Positions 17,533 through 26,978 of a DNA stretch of 64,000 nucleotides are shown here, in pieces. The notes beneath the pieces were generated by a model. The model was not told the DNA's origin and did not search any database. It saw only the letters and a program-made list of their open reading frames with translations. The position numbers and the translations under genes are program-made. Numbering within the stretch: position 1 is the stretch's first letter; every line of letters begins with the position of its first letter. Origin of the DNA: Rikenellaceae bacterium (GTDB lineage Bacteria > Bacteroidota > Bacteroidia > Bacteroidales > Rikenellaceae). The stretch lies in the NCBI GenBank assembly GCA_017442365.1, contig JAFRZW010000007.1, positions 248,001 to 312,000 of the forward strand. The letters are read 5' to 3'.

Positions 17533-18566
17533 ATAAAAATATTCTTATACAAGGAGATAATTTAGATGCAATGCACTGGCTCATTGCAAATGGTTATAAG
17601 GGCAAGATAGATTTAGTCTATATTGATCCTCCATTTGCAACGGGTGGCGTGTTTGCGGTTGATGCAGATGGTCGAGTTGCTACTATAAGTAAATCGGCTG
17701 ATTCGGAGGTTGCATATGAAGATACATTAAAAGGGAAGGATTTTATAGATTTCCTTAGAGCGCGTGTGGCTCTTATTTACGAGTTATTATCGGATAATGG
17801 ATCATTATATCTGCATATTGACTATAAAATCGGTCATTATGTGAAAGTAATGTTAGATGAGGTGTTTGGGGCTGAATCATTTAGAAATGACATTACGAGA
17901 ATAAAATGCAATCCTAAAAATTTTGCGCGAGTTGGATATGGCAATATTAAGGATATGATTTTATTCTATTCTAAAAGTGCTTCGCCGATCTGGAATGCCC
18001 CAAAAGAGAAATGCAACGAATCAGATATTGCAAAATTATATAATAAGATTGACGCAAATGGTCGTCGATACACAACTGTGCCAATACACGCGCCAGGTGA
18101 AACCCAGAATGGTGAAACGAATAAACCATTTCGAGGGATTCTTCCACCCAAAGGTCGTCATTGGCGTTGTTCGGTCGAAGAGTTGGAGCGTTTAGATGCG
18201 GAAGGTTTGATCGAATGGTCGAGTAAGGGAAATCCAAGAAAGATTAATTATGCTGATGACCATTTAGATAAAAAAATTCAAGATATATGGGAGTATAAAG
18301 ATCCGATTAGACCTTTGTACCCAACTGAGAAGAACCTCAAAATGCTCGAACTTATAGTCAAAGCCTCCTCGTCGCCCGATTCGATCGTGATGGATTGTTT
18401 TTGTGGTTCGGGTACAACTTTGGTCGCATCGATGTTGCATTCTCGTCGCTGGATAGGTATTGATAAATCAGAGATTGCAATCGAAACCACGAAGAAAAGA
18501 ATTGCGGCTTTGTCTTTATTTGAGAATGAAAAAGAGTATGAATTTTTAACGTTAACAAACAAATAG
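17529..18566 (+). CDS. Type II DNA methyltransferase (beta-class, N6-adenine or N4-cytosine)
   Basis: Modification partner of the upstream nuclease. Catalytic motif IV DPPF is at residues 33-36 (YIDPPFATGG). The SAM-binding motif I is C-terminal (MDCFCGSGTT, about 289-298), followed by WIGID. This order defines the beta group, with the target-recognition region in the middle (about 120-260). DPPF does not settle adenine versus N4-cytosine. Most of the gene is AT-rich like the nuclease, but the stretch around motif I (about 18361-18480) has host-like TCG serines, suggesting partial amelioration or a mosaic origin. The start codon overlaps the nuclease stop. The M3 peptidase gene follows after 16 bases with no promoter seen between them. 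Confidence 0.92.
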   Translation: MNKNILIQGDNLDAMHWLIANGYKGKIDLVYIDPPFATGGVFAVDADGRVATISKSADSEVAYEDTLKGKDFIDFLRARVALIYELLSDNGSLYLHIDYKIGHYVKVMLDEVFGAESFRNDITRIKCNPKNFARVGYGNIKDMILFYSKSASPIWNAPKEKCNESDIAKLYNKIDANGRRYTTVPIHAPGETQNGETNKPFRGILPPKGRHWRCSVEELERLDAEGLIEWSSKGNPRKINYADDHLDKKIQDIWEYKDPIRPLYPTEKNLKMLELIVKASSSPDSIVMDCFCGSGTTLVASMLHSRRWIGIDKSEIAIETTKKRIAALSLFENEKEYEFLTLTNK

Positions 18567-18582
18567 AAACACTCAAAACACT

Positions 18583-20679
18583 ATGAAAAAACAAATTCTG
18601 ATTGCTGCTATGGCACTTACAACTCTTGCGGCTTGTCAGGGTGAGGGCACCAATCCGCTGCTGGCTGATTGGAATACTCCCTATCAGACGCCGCCTTTCA
18701 ACGAGATCAAGGTTGAACACTATGCACCCGCATTCGACGCGGCTATTGCTGAGGCTCGTGCCGAGATCGACGCTATCGTAGCCGATACGGCTGCTCCCAC
18801 GTTCGCAAATACGATCGAGGCTTTGGAGCGCGCAGGCGACAAACTGACTCGCATTGAGTATATCTTCTTCAATATTTTGGAGGCCGACGCTGACGAGCAA
18901 ATGCAGCAGGTGTCGATGGAGGTGCAGCCCAAGCTGACCGAATACTCGAACGATGTATCGCTCAATCCCGAGTTGTTTGCTCGCGTCAAGGCTGTATATG
19001 ATCAGCGCGAGTCGCTCGATCTGTCGCTCGAAGAGGCTAAGTTGCTCGAAAAGACCTATAAGAGCTTCGCACGTAGCGGTGCAGCGCTGGACGACGAGAA
19101 GAAGGCAGAGTATCGTGAGATCTCGGCTGAGTTGTCGCAGCTGACCTTGCAGTTTGGTCAGAATGTGCTGGCTGCAACCAACGCTTATACGCTGAATATC
19201 ACCGACTCGACCGTTGTAGCCGAATTGCCCGATTTCGTTAAGGAGGGTTTGGCTGCTGACGCTAAGGCTCGTGGCGAGCAGGGTTGGACTGTAACGTTGC
19301 AGGCTCCGAGCTATGGTCCGTTTATGACCTACTCGTCGAATCGTGAGTTGAAGGAGCAGTTGTGGCGTGCCTACAACTCGCGTGCTATGGTCGATGGCGC
19401 AAACGACAACCGCGAGATCGTTAAGCGTATCGCCGAGTTGCGTTTGAAGATGGCTAACCTGTTGGGTTACGCTACCTATGCTGACTATGTTTTGGAGGAG
19501 CGTATGGCCGAGAGCGCTGAGAATGTAAATAACTTCTTGAAGGGTCTGCTGGACGCTACGAAGAAGTATGCCGATAAGGACTATGCAACTATCAACGCAT
19601 ACGCTAAGTCGCTTGGCTTGGAGGGCGAGGTAATGCCCTGGGATTTCAGCTATTACAGCGAGAAGTACAAGAACGAGAAGTACGCCCTGAGCGACGAGAT
19701 GGTTAAGCCCTATTTGAAGCTCGACAACGTGAAGAAGGGTGTATTTATGTTGGCTACCAAGCTCTACGGTTTGGAGTTCAAGGAGAACACCGAGATCGCG
19801 GTATATCACCCCGAGGTAACCGCTTACGAGGTTTATGATGCTACGGGTAAGATGATGGCAATTCTCTACCTCGATTTCTTCCCCCGCGAGACCAAGCGTG
19901 GTGGTGCGTGGATGACCGAGTTCCGTCCCGCGAGCTTCGACGCCGAGGGCAACGAGATCCGTCCTCTGATTTCGCTGGTAATGAACTTCACCAAGCCGAC
20001 CGAGAGCACTCCGTCGTTGCTGACATTCGACGAATTTACCACCTTCCTGCACGAGTTTGGCCACGCGCTGCACGGTATGTTGGGCGAGGGTAAGTATGCG
20101 TCGCTGACCGGTACGAGCGTCTATCGTGATTTCGTTGAGCTGCCTTCGCAGTTGTTGGAGAATTGGGCTACCGAGAAGGAGTACCTCGATTTGTGGGCCG
20201 TACATTACGAGTCGGGCGAGCAGATGCCTGCCGAGTTGATTTCGAAGATTGTTGATGCCAAGAACTACTTGGCTGCTTATTCGAACGTTCGCCAGTTGTC
20301 GTTCGGTATGACCGATATGGCTTGGCATAGCCTGACGGAGCCTTATACGGGTGATGTTGAGGCATTCGAGAAGGCCTCGATGAAGCCTACGCAGGTTGTT
20401 CCCGAGGTTGAGGGTACGGGTATGGCTACCTCGTTCTCGCACATCTTCTCGGGCGGTTATGCTGCCGGTTACTATGGTTACAAGTGGGCTGAGGTGCTGG
20501 ACGCTGACGCATTCTCGTTGTTCAAGGAGAAGGGTATCTTCAATACCGAGGTTTCGACTTCGTTCCGCGAGAACGTGCTCTCGAAGGGTGGCACCGAGCA
20601 CCCGATGGAACTCTACGTTCGTTTCCGTGGTCATAAGCCCGACCAGAAGGCTCTGATCGAGCGTATGGGCTTGGAGTAA
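18583..20679 (+). CDS. M3 family zinc metallopeptidase (oligopeptidase / peptidyl-dipeptidase Dcp-like), lipoprotein
   Basis: Thimet/Dcp-type oligopeptidase of 698 residues. The zinc motif HEFGH is near 489-493 in FTTFLHEFGHALHG, with the downstream glutamate in the FVELPSQLLENW block. The N terminus MKKQILIAAMALTTLAAC is a lipoprotein signal with cysteine at position 18, so the mature enzyme is likely membrane-tethered on the periplasmic side and degrades short peptides. The rest of the mostly helical M3 fold is intact, including the GGYAAGYYGYKW block. The gene follows the restriction-modification pair by 16 bases, and its own promoter, if any, may have been displaced by that insertion. Confidence 0.93.
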   Translation: MKKQILIAAMALTTLAACQGEGTNPLLADWNTPYQTPPFNEIKVEHYAPAFDAAIAEARAEIDAIVADTAAPTFANTIEALERAGDKLTRIEYIFFNILEADADEQMQQVSMEVQPKLTEYSNDVSLNPELFARVKAVYDQRESLDLSLEEAKLLEKTYKSFARSGAALDDEKKAEYREISAELSQLTLQFGQNVLAATNAYTLNITDSTVVAELPDFVKEGLAADAKARGEQGWTVTLQAPSYGPFMTYSSNRELKEQLWRAYNSRAMVDGANDNREIVKRIAELRLKMANLLGYATYADYVLEERMAESAENVNNFLKGLLDATKKYADKDYATINAYAKSLGLEGEVMPWDFSYYSEKYKNEKYALSDEMVKPYLKLDNVKKGVFMLATKLYGLEFKENTEIAVYHPEVTAYEVYDATGKMMAILYLDFFPRETKRGGAWMTEFRPASFDAEGNEIRPLISLVMNFTKPTESTPSLLTFDEFTTFLHEFGHALHGMLGEGKYASLTGTSVYRDFVELPSQLLENWATEKEYLDLWAVHYESGEQMPAELISKIVDAKNYLAAYSNVRQLSFGMTDMAWHSLTEPYTGDVEAFEKASMKPTQVVPEVEGTGMATSFSHIFSGGYAAGYYGYKWAEVLDADAFSLFKEKGIFNTEVSTSFRENVLSKGGTEHPMELYVRFRGHKPDQKALIERMGLE

Positions 20680-20709
20680 ACCTCCGCACGATGAGTAATT
20701 AACCGAATC

Positions 20710-20745
20710 AAAGGCTCGCTGCCCCTGCGTGGGTAGTGGACCTTT
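20710..20745 (+). terminator. Weak hairpin after the M3 peptidase gene
   Basis: AAAGG/CCTTT and CTGCCC/GGGTAG can pair as two stacked stems separated by a 4x4 internal loop. The following T tract is poor (TTTGTTGT), so termination would be partial at best. Confidence 0.3.
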
Positions 20746-20769
20746 GTTGTCAGAAGTAGATTTAAGATT

Positions 20770-21660
20770 ATGAAGAAACATTCGTTTGCTCAATGGCTGG
20801 TTGCTGTTCGTCCGTGGTCATTCCCCGCGTCGGCAATGCCCGTAGCCGTAACGCTCGCCTATCTGTTGTGGCGGGGCGAGGCAATAGATTGGTTGGCGGG
20901 TGTGTGGGCATTTGTCAATATTGTTGTATTTCACGCAGCAGGTAATGTTTGGAGCGATTATTTCGACTTCCGTAAGGGGGTCGATGCCGAGGATACGTTC
21001 GGAGCAAAGACAATGACAAGTGGCGAATTTTCGCCTCGCGAGATGTTGCGATTGGCCATTGGACTGCTTGTGGTGGCATTGGTGTTGGGCGTTGGCCTGA
21101 TGTTGATGACCGATTGGACGTTGTTGTGGTTTGGTCTGGCAGGTGCGCTGACCGTGCTTTTGTATCCCCGACTGAAATATAGTGCGCTGGGCGATGTCGA
21201 TATTATGTTGGCTTACGCACTGCTGCCGACACTCGGAACCTCGTTTGTGGCAACGGGTGCGCTGGTGTGGGAGGTGCTGTGGATCGCTATTCCCATTGGT
21301 CTGATAACGGTGGCAATCCTCCACTCGAACAATACGCGCGATATTGCGACCGATGCACGTGCCGAGATCAAGACCTTCGCAATGCAACTCGGGCGTCGAA
21401 TCTCGAAGGGTGTCTATGCCTTTGAGGTGCTGGCTCCCTTTGCGCTGATTGCAACGTATGTGGTGCTTGGTATGCTGCCCGTGTGGGCATTGCTGACGTT
21501 GGTGGCAATGGTGCCTGCTTGGCAGGGCGTGCGCGATATGTTGCGCCACGATGACGCATCGACCGAGATCATCGCAAACCTCGACGAACGCACCGCAAAG
21601 CTGCAACTCGTTTTCAGCCTGCTGTTTACCATCGCATTTGTAATTGCATATTTCGTATGA
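20770..21660 (+). CDS. UbiA-family prenyltransferase, probable MenA (1,4-dihydroxy-2-naphthoate prenyltransferase)
   Basis: Integral membrane enzyme that attaches a polyprenyl chain to an aromatic ring, most likely in menaquinone synthesis. The first Asp-rich motif is NVWSDYFDFRKGVD (N59, D63, D66). The second is NNTRDIATD near residues 186-194, in the NN-RD-x-x-TD form typical of MenA. About eight hydrophobic segments span the 296 residues. Its stop codon overlaps the start of the CPBP protease gene (ATGA), making a two-gene operon. No other men genes lie in the window, so the substrate rests on motif form only. Confidence 0.82.
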   Translation: MKKHSFAQWLVAVRPWSFPASAMPVAVTLAYLLWRGEAIDWLAGVWAFVNIVVFHAAGNVWSDYFDFRKGVDAEDTFGAKTMTSGEFSPREMLRLAIGLLVVALVLGVGLMLMTDWTLLWFGLAGALTVLLYPRLKYSALGDVDIMLAYALLPTLGTSFVATGALVWEVLWIAIPIGLITVAILHSNNTRDIATDARAEIKTFAMQLGRRISKGVYAFEVLAPFALIATYVVLGMLPVWALLTLVAMVPAWQGVRDMLRHDDASTEIIANLDERTAKLQLVFSLLFTIAFVIAYFV

Positions 21661-22274
21661 AACGTGTCGGTTTAGCCATCGTGCTGGCATTCGTGCTTTG
21701 GACGGTGATGTTCTCGCCGTGGACCGCTCCGCACCTCAATTTCTGGGCGGCGATGACCATCTCGGCGGTGGTGCTGATGACCATTGCCACGTTGGCACGT
21801 CCTTCGTGGCCGCGCGACTTGAAGTGGAATTGGACAAACATTGCGCTCGGTGTGGCTATTGCCGTTGTGCTGTGGGGCGTCTTCTGGGTGGGAGATAAAC
21901 TCTCGCAACTGATGTTCGACTTCGCTCGTCCGCAGGTCGATTCGATCTATGCAATGAAAGATGGTACGTCGCCCTCGTTGATCGCCTTCGCTCTGCTCGT
22001 TTTGATAGGTCCTGCCGAGGAGGTCTTTTGGCGCGGTTACGTGCAGCGCACACTCTCGGAGCGTTGGGGTGCAAACGTGGGCTTTGTGGTCGCAACGGCG
22101 GTATATACATTGGTCCACATCGGCTCGCTCAATTTTATGCTGATTATGGCGTCGATGGTCTGCGGCATTGCGTGGGGCTTGCTCTACCGTTTGATGCCCG
22201 AACGCTTTTCGGCCATCGTTCTCTCGCACGCCCTGTGGGACGCAGCGGTCTTTGTCATCTTCCCGATAATGTAG
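21657..22274 (+). CDS. CPBP family intramembrane glutamic protease
   Basis: Membrane protein of the Abi/CAAX prenyl-protease family. The diagnostic motifs are all present: EEVFWRGYVQR near 121-131 (EExxxR), the YTLVH histidine near 154-158, and SHALWDA near the C terminus. About six hydrophobic segments cover the 205 residues. Bacterial members process or scavenge membrane-associated peptides, and some give immunity to bacteriocins. The substrate is unknown here. It is coupled by a 4-base overlap to the MenA-like gene and followed by a strong bidirectional terminator. Confidence 0.88.
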   Translation: MKRVGLAIVLAFVLWTVMFSPWTAPHLNFWAAMTISAVVLMTIATLARPSWPRDLKWNWTNIALGVAIAVVLWGVFWVGDKLSQLMFDFARPQVDSIYAMKDGTSPSLIAFALLVLIGPAEEVFWRGYVQRTLSERWGANVGFVVATAVYTLVHIGSLNFMLIMASMVCGIAWGLLYRLMPERFSAIVLSHALWDAAVFVIFPIM

Positions 22275-22292
22275 CCGCTCGCTATTAGACAC

Positions 22293-22328
22293 AAAAAATC
22301 CCGAACAACAGTGCGGTTCGGGATTTTT
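22293..22328. terminator. Bidirectional intrinsic terminator
   Basis: ATCCCGAAC and GTTCGGGAT form a 9-bp stem around a 9-base loop, flanked by an A run and a T run. It serves the CPBP gene (plus) and gapA (minus). Confidence 0.92.
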
Positions 22329-22348
22329 CTTTGTCGGTAGGGTTAAGA

Positions 22349-23386
<1,038 letters not shown>

Positions 23387-23417
23387 TTAAAAACTTCCGT
23401 TATTTTTTTAACAACTG

Positions 23418-23449
23418 CAAAAATATATATTGTACAATGAAAATGCAAA
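23418..23449 (-). promoter_or_regulatory. Promoter of gapA
   Basis: Minus-strand TATTTTTG at 23425-23418 and TTTG at 23449-23446 are separated by 20 bases, a good Bacteroidetes -33/-7 pair. Confidence 0.65.
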
Positions 23450-23545
23450 TATTTTTCAATTTTTTTAATTATCCATCGTCAAAAAAGTTCGCCAACTCTC
23501 ATTCTGAGCCTCATTGCGAGCCCTAATGAGGTGGTGTGTCGCACG

Positions 23546-24298
23546 TTACATATTGGCCTTAGCGCGCTTTGCCATTGCCGAAGCAAAGACAAAATCGTTC
23601 AACTCGCGGTTGTCGCTATGCAGAATGTCGTGCTTGGTGCCTTCCCACCATTTTCGACCCTCGTGAATGAAGACAATCTTCTCGCCAATCTCCATCACCG
23701 AGTTCATATCGTGCGTATTGACGATCGTGGTGATGTTGTACTCTTCGGTGATCTCCTTGATCAGGTTGTCGATCACGATCGAGGTCATCGGGTCGAGTCC
23801 CGAGTTAGGCTCGTCGCAGAACAAGTACTTGGGATTGAGTACGATAGCGCGCGCAATCGCCACTCGCTTGATCATACCGCCACTCAACTCGGCAGGGTAG
23901 AGTTTGTTGGCATTTGGCAGATTCACTCGTTTCAGGCAGAAATTCACTCGCTCCAATTTCTCTTCGAGGCTCTGCTCGGTGAACAGATCGAGCGGCAGAC
24001 GAATGTTGTCCTCGACGGTCGAAGAGTCAAGCAACGCACCACCCTGAAAAATCATACCAATATCCTTGCGCACCGCTTTTCGCTCCTTGAATCCGAGCTG
24101 CGTGTAGCACAGGTCATCGAAGTAGATGTTACCTTCGTCGATGTCGTGCAGACCAACTAAACTTTTGAGCAGCACGGTTTTACCCGATCCGCTTCGTCCG
24201 ATGATAAGGTTCGTTTTACCGGCATCGAACAGCACCGATACGTCGTCCAATACGCGACGGCCGTCGAAAATTTTTACGATATGTTCTCCGCGAATCAT
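23546..24298 (-). CDS. MlaF-like ABC transporter ATP-binding protein
   Basis: ATPase of a Mla-type phospholipid transport system. Walker A GRSGSGKT is at residues 34-41, the signature is LSGGM near 138, and Walker B is YLFCDEPNSGLD, where the PNSGLD form is typical of the Mla/Ttg2 group. The 250 residues are standard. Its start overlaps the MlaE stop by one base (TGATG), so the pair is translationally coupled. The MlaD partner is encoded at 11436-12455 in a different operon. Confidence 0.92.
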   Translation of the reverse strand: MIRGEHIVKIFDGRRVLDDVSVLFDAGKTNLIIGRSGSGKTVLLKSLVGLHDIDEGNIYFDDLCYTQLGFKERKAVRKDIGMIFQGGALLDSSTVEDNIRLPLDLFTEQSLEEKLERVNFCLKRVNLPNANKLYPAELSGGMIKRVAIARAIVLNPKYLFCDEPNSGLDPMTSIVIDNLIKEITEEYNITTIVNTHDMNSVMEIGEKIVFIHEGRKWWEGTKHDILHSDNRELNDFVFASAMAKRAKANM

Positions 24299-25041
24299 CA
24301 GATAAGAATTAACTGTGTTAGGATCAAATTGAATATCAGAATTGCGATCGAGCTGGCCACAACCGCCTTGGTCGATGAGCGACCAACTTCGAGCGAGTTA
24401 CCCTGAGCATAGTAGCCAAAGAAACCCGAGATCGAGGTGATCAAAAATGCAAATACGGCAATCTTGACCAGCGAGTATATGATCGATATAATTCGAAAGT
24501 CATAGAATAGTCCATCGACATAGTCATCGGGCATCATAATACCCGTAAAGCCTGCCACGAGCCAACCGCCGAATACGCCGATCACCATACTGAGAATCGA
24601 CAGTAACGGGAAGAAGAGCACCGTCGCAACGATCTTAGGCATAATCAGATAGCTTGCCGAATTGATACCCATAATTTCCAGCGCATCGATCTGCTCGGTG
24701 ATACGCATTGTACCGATCTCGGAGGCAATATTTGAGCCAACTTTACCCGCCAGAATCAGCGACACAACCGTCGATGAGAACTCCAAAATCATCGTTTCGC
24801 GTGTTGCGTAACCGATGAGCGAGCGGGGAATGAATGGCGATTCGAGGTTAATGGCCATTTGCAGCGTTACTACCGCACCCATAAAGATCGAGATGATGGC
24901 TGCAATACCGATTGAGTTGTAGCCCAAAGCCTCCATCTCGAACATAATTCGATTGCGGTAGATCGACCACTTTTCGGGGCGCGAAAAGACCTTGCTCATC
25001 AGCAGGCAGTAGCGTCCGAGTGTTTCAAGGAATTTCATCAT
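24298..25041 (-). CDS. MlaE-like ABC transporter permease
   Basis: Inner-membrane permease of the MlaE family (247 residues) with about five hydrophobic segments. The conserved cytoplasmic stretch EIGTMRITEQIDALEIMGI is visible near the middle. It would form the MlaFE core that passes lipid to or from the MCE protein. It lies between the DUF4834 gene (about 21 bases upstream) and mlaF (1-base overlap). No MlaB-type STAS protein is seen nearby. Confidence 0.93.
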   Translation of the reverse strand: MMKFLETLGRYCLLMSKVFSRPEKWSIYRNRIMFEMEALGYNSIGIAAIISIFMGAVVTLQMAINLESPFIPRSLIGYATRETMILEFSSTVVSLILAGKVGSNIASEIGTMRITEQIDALEIMGINSASYLIMPKIVATVLFFPLLSILSMVIGVFGGWLVAGFTGIMMPDDYVDGLFYDFRIISIIYSLVKIAVFAFLITSISGFFGYYAQGNSLEVGRSSTKAVVASSIAILIFNLILTQLILI

Positions 25042-25062
25042 AGCTGTATTCTCCTTCTCGAA

Positions 25063-25449
25063 CTATTTTTTTGGACCGATGTCTTCGAAATCGACGTAGT
25101 CGCCCACATTTTTATTGATCTTCTTCTCTTGCGGCTCGGTTTGGTGCACACTGACCTCGCCCTCGCGAGGTTGTTGGGTCTTATGCCCATAGTTGCGGTA
25201 AGAGCCTGATGCGTTGCGCATAGTCTGTTCAGCAGCCTCTTTGCGCAAGCGGTTAATGCGATAGCTCATATAGAGCCCGATCGCCAACATCAATATTAGG
25301 AAAAACATAATTGCGTAAATAATTGCTTTGAACGCGCCGGCCAACAATTGTGGCGAGGCCAACGCGACGAATAATGCAATCAGGAATATAAATGGATTTC
25401 GTCGCACGAATGCCACGAAAGAGTCTATCAATCTGTAAATAAAATCCAC
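25063..25449 (-). CDS. DUF4834 family membrane protein
   Basis: Small Bacteroidetes protein with one or two hydrophobic segments (about 20-60), a basic stretch, and a polar tail ending in the family hallmark VGDYVDFEDI. The open frame extends upstream to a TTG at 25476. However, the TATATTTG promoter box at 25488-25481 predicts transcription starting at about 25475, which would make that start leaderless or lost. The GTG at 25449 (MDFIYRLIDSF) is therefore chosen. It is the first gene of an operon with mlaE and mlaF. Function is unknown, and the context suggests an envelope role. Confidence 0.75.
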   Translation of the reverse strand: MDFIYRLIDSFVAFVRRNPFIFLIALFVALASPQLLAGAFKAIIYAIMFFLILMLAIGLYMSYRINRLRKEAAEQTMRNASGSYRNYGHKTQQPREGEVSVHQTEPQEKKINKNVGDYVDFEDIGPKK

Positions 25450-25480
25450 TATCGAATAACTATTATTGTAAATCAACTCG

Positions 25481-25488
25481 CAAATATA
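25481..25488 (-). promoter_or_regulatory. Promoter -7 box of the DUF4834-mlaE-mlaF operon
   Basis: Minus-strand TATATTTG, a perfect TAnnTTTG match, back to back with the purB promoter box at 25532-25539. Confidence 0.6.
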
Positions 25489-25531
25489 ACGATATTTTTT
25501 CGATTAAATTTTATTACTTGCTTTTTTATAG

Positions 25532-25539
25532 TATTTTTG
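25532..25539 (+). promoter_or_regulatory. Promoter -7 box of purB
   Basis: TATTTTTG lies 43 bases before the purB ATG in an AT-rich divergent gap. Confidence 0.6.
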
Positions 25540-25581
25540 TACTTTCAAAACCGCTAAACATTACAAACGAACAATACAATT

Positions 25582-26937
25582 ATGGAACTCAGTAAGATTA
25601 CTGCCATTTCGCCCGTTGATGGTCGCTACCGCGATGCGTCGTCGCCGTTGGAGAACTACTTTTCGGAATATGCCCTGATCCGCTACCGCGTTCGCGTCGA
25701 GATCGAATATTATATCGCTTTGTGTGAGATACCTCTGCCTCAGTTGGCGTCGATCGATAGCTCGAAGTTCGAGCAGTTGCGCGACATCTACCGCAACTTC
25801 TCGATCGAGGACGCCCTGCGTGTCAAGGAGATCGAGCGCACGACCAACCACGATGTGAAGGCAGTCGAGTATCTGATCAAGGAGAAGATGGACGTGCTTG
25901 GTCTGTCGGCTCATAAGGAGTTTGTTCACTTTGGTCTTACCTCGCAGGACGTCAATAATACTGCCACACCGCTGCTGTTGGACGAGGCGGTTAAGGAGGC
26001 ATATCTGCCTCTGTTAGGCGAGGTTCGTGATCGTATCTATGCGATGGCTGATGAGTGGCGCGAGGTGCCGATGTTGGCACGTACCCACGGTCAGCCCGCG
26101 TCGCCTACCCGTTTGGGTAAGGAGATGATGGTATTCGTGGAGCGTCTGGATCGCCAGATTGCACAGTTGAAGGCTGTTCCCGCACCTGCAAAGTTCGGTG
26201 GTGCAACGGGTAACTTCAACGCTCACAATGCCGCTTATCCCGCGATTGATTGGGTAGCATTCGCTAACAATTTCGTCGATAATAAGTTGGGCCTGTGCCG
26301 TTCGCAGTTCACCACTCAGATCGAGCACTACGATAACCTCGCAGCGATGTTCGACGCGATGAAACGTATCGGCACGATTCTGATCGACCTATGCCGCGAC
26401 ATCTGGACCTACGTTTCGGAGGAGTATTTCAAGCAGCGCATTAAGGCGGGCGAGGTAGGCTCGTCGGCTATGCCGCATAAGGTAAATCCGATTGATTTCG
26501 AGAATGCTGAGGGTAACTTGGGCATTGCAGGTGCAATTTTCGAACACCTGTCGGCAAAGCTGCCCGTATCGCGTTTGCAGCGCGACCTGACCGACTCGAC
26601 CGTTCTGCGCAATGTGGGTGTGCCGATGGCTCACTCGATGATTGCGTTCCGTTCGATTATGAAGGGTCTGAACAAACTGCTGATCAATCCCGCAGCTATC
26701 GAGCGCGATTTGGAGGATAATTGGGCGGTTGTAGCCGAGGGTATCCAGACGATTTTGCGTCGTGAGGAGTATCCGTCGCCCTACGAGGCGTTGAAGGCGC
26801 TGACCCGTACCAACTCGCAGGTAACCGAGCAGACTATGCGCGAATTTATCGAGGGCTTGGACGTATCGGAGAGCGTCAAGGAGGAGCTTCGTGCCCTCAC
26901 TCCGCAGAGCTATACGGGTATCGCAATGAAGTATTAA
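25582..26937 (+). CDS. purB: Adenylosuccinate lyase
   Basis: Cytosolic enzyme that makes fumarate at two steps of purine synthesis, from SAICAR and from adenylosuccinate. The fumarase/aspartase-superfamily signature GSSAMPHKVNPIDFEN lies near residues 294-309 and the active-site histidine region THGQPASPTRLGKE near 170. The N-terminal block SPVDGRYRD is the usual PurB start. At 451 residues it is of the longer E. coli-like type. A 7-bp hairpin (26945-26963) separates it from aroC. Confidence 0.97.
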   Translation: MELSKITAISPVDGRYRDASSPLENYFSEYALIRYRVRVEIEYYIALCEIPLPQLASIDSSKFEQLRDIYRNFSIEDALRVKEIERTTNHDVKAVEYLIKEKMDVLGLSAHKEFVHFGLTSQDVNNTATPLLLDEAVKEAYLPLLGEVRDRIYAMADEWREVPMLARTHGQPASPTRLGKEMMVFVERLDRQIAQLKAVPAPAKFGGATGNFNAHNAAYPAIDWVAFANNFVDNKLGLCRSQFTTQIEHYDNLAAMFDAMKRIGTILIDLCRDIWTYVSEEYFKQRIKAGEVGSSAMPHKVNPIDFENAEGNLGIAGAIFEHLSAKLPVSRLQRDLTDSTVLRNVGVPMAHSMIAFRSIMKGLNKLLINPAAIERDLEDNWAVVAEGIQTILRREEYPSPYEALKALTRTNSQVTEQTMREFIEGLDVSESVKEELRALTPQSYTGIAMKY

Positions 26938-26944
26938 TCGGTGC

Positions 26945-26963
26945 AGGGAGGGAGCACCTCCCT
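26945..26963 (+). terminator. Short hairpin between purB and aroC
   Basis: AGGGAGG and CCTCCCT pair around GAGCA, followed by TTATATT. It may attenuate read-through into aroC rather than stop it. Confidence 0.5.
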
Positions 26964-26978
26964 TTATATTAATAAGGT

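Noticed and set aside
16744..18566. Mobile genetic element carrying the restriction-modification genes
   Set aside because: No transposase, integrase, inverted repeats or target duplication was found at the borders, so it is reported as a horizontally gained pair only.
18358..20793. An 811-codon minus-strand open frame
   Set aside because: Fully antisense to the M3 peptidase and part of the methyltransferase. The sequence has no domain resemblance and looks like reversed codon bias.
23509..23531. Terminator after mlaF (CCTCATT/AATGAGG hairpin)
   Set aside because: The T tract lies about 20 bases beyond the stem, so it does not meet the pattern of an intrinsic terminator.
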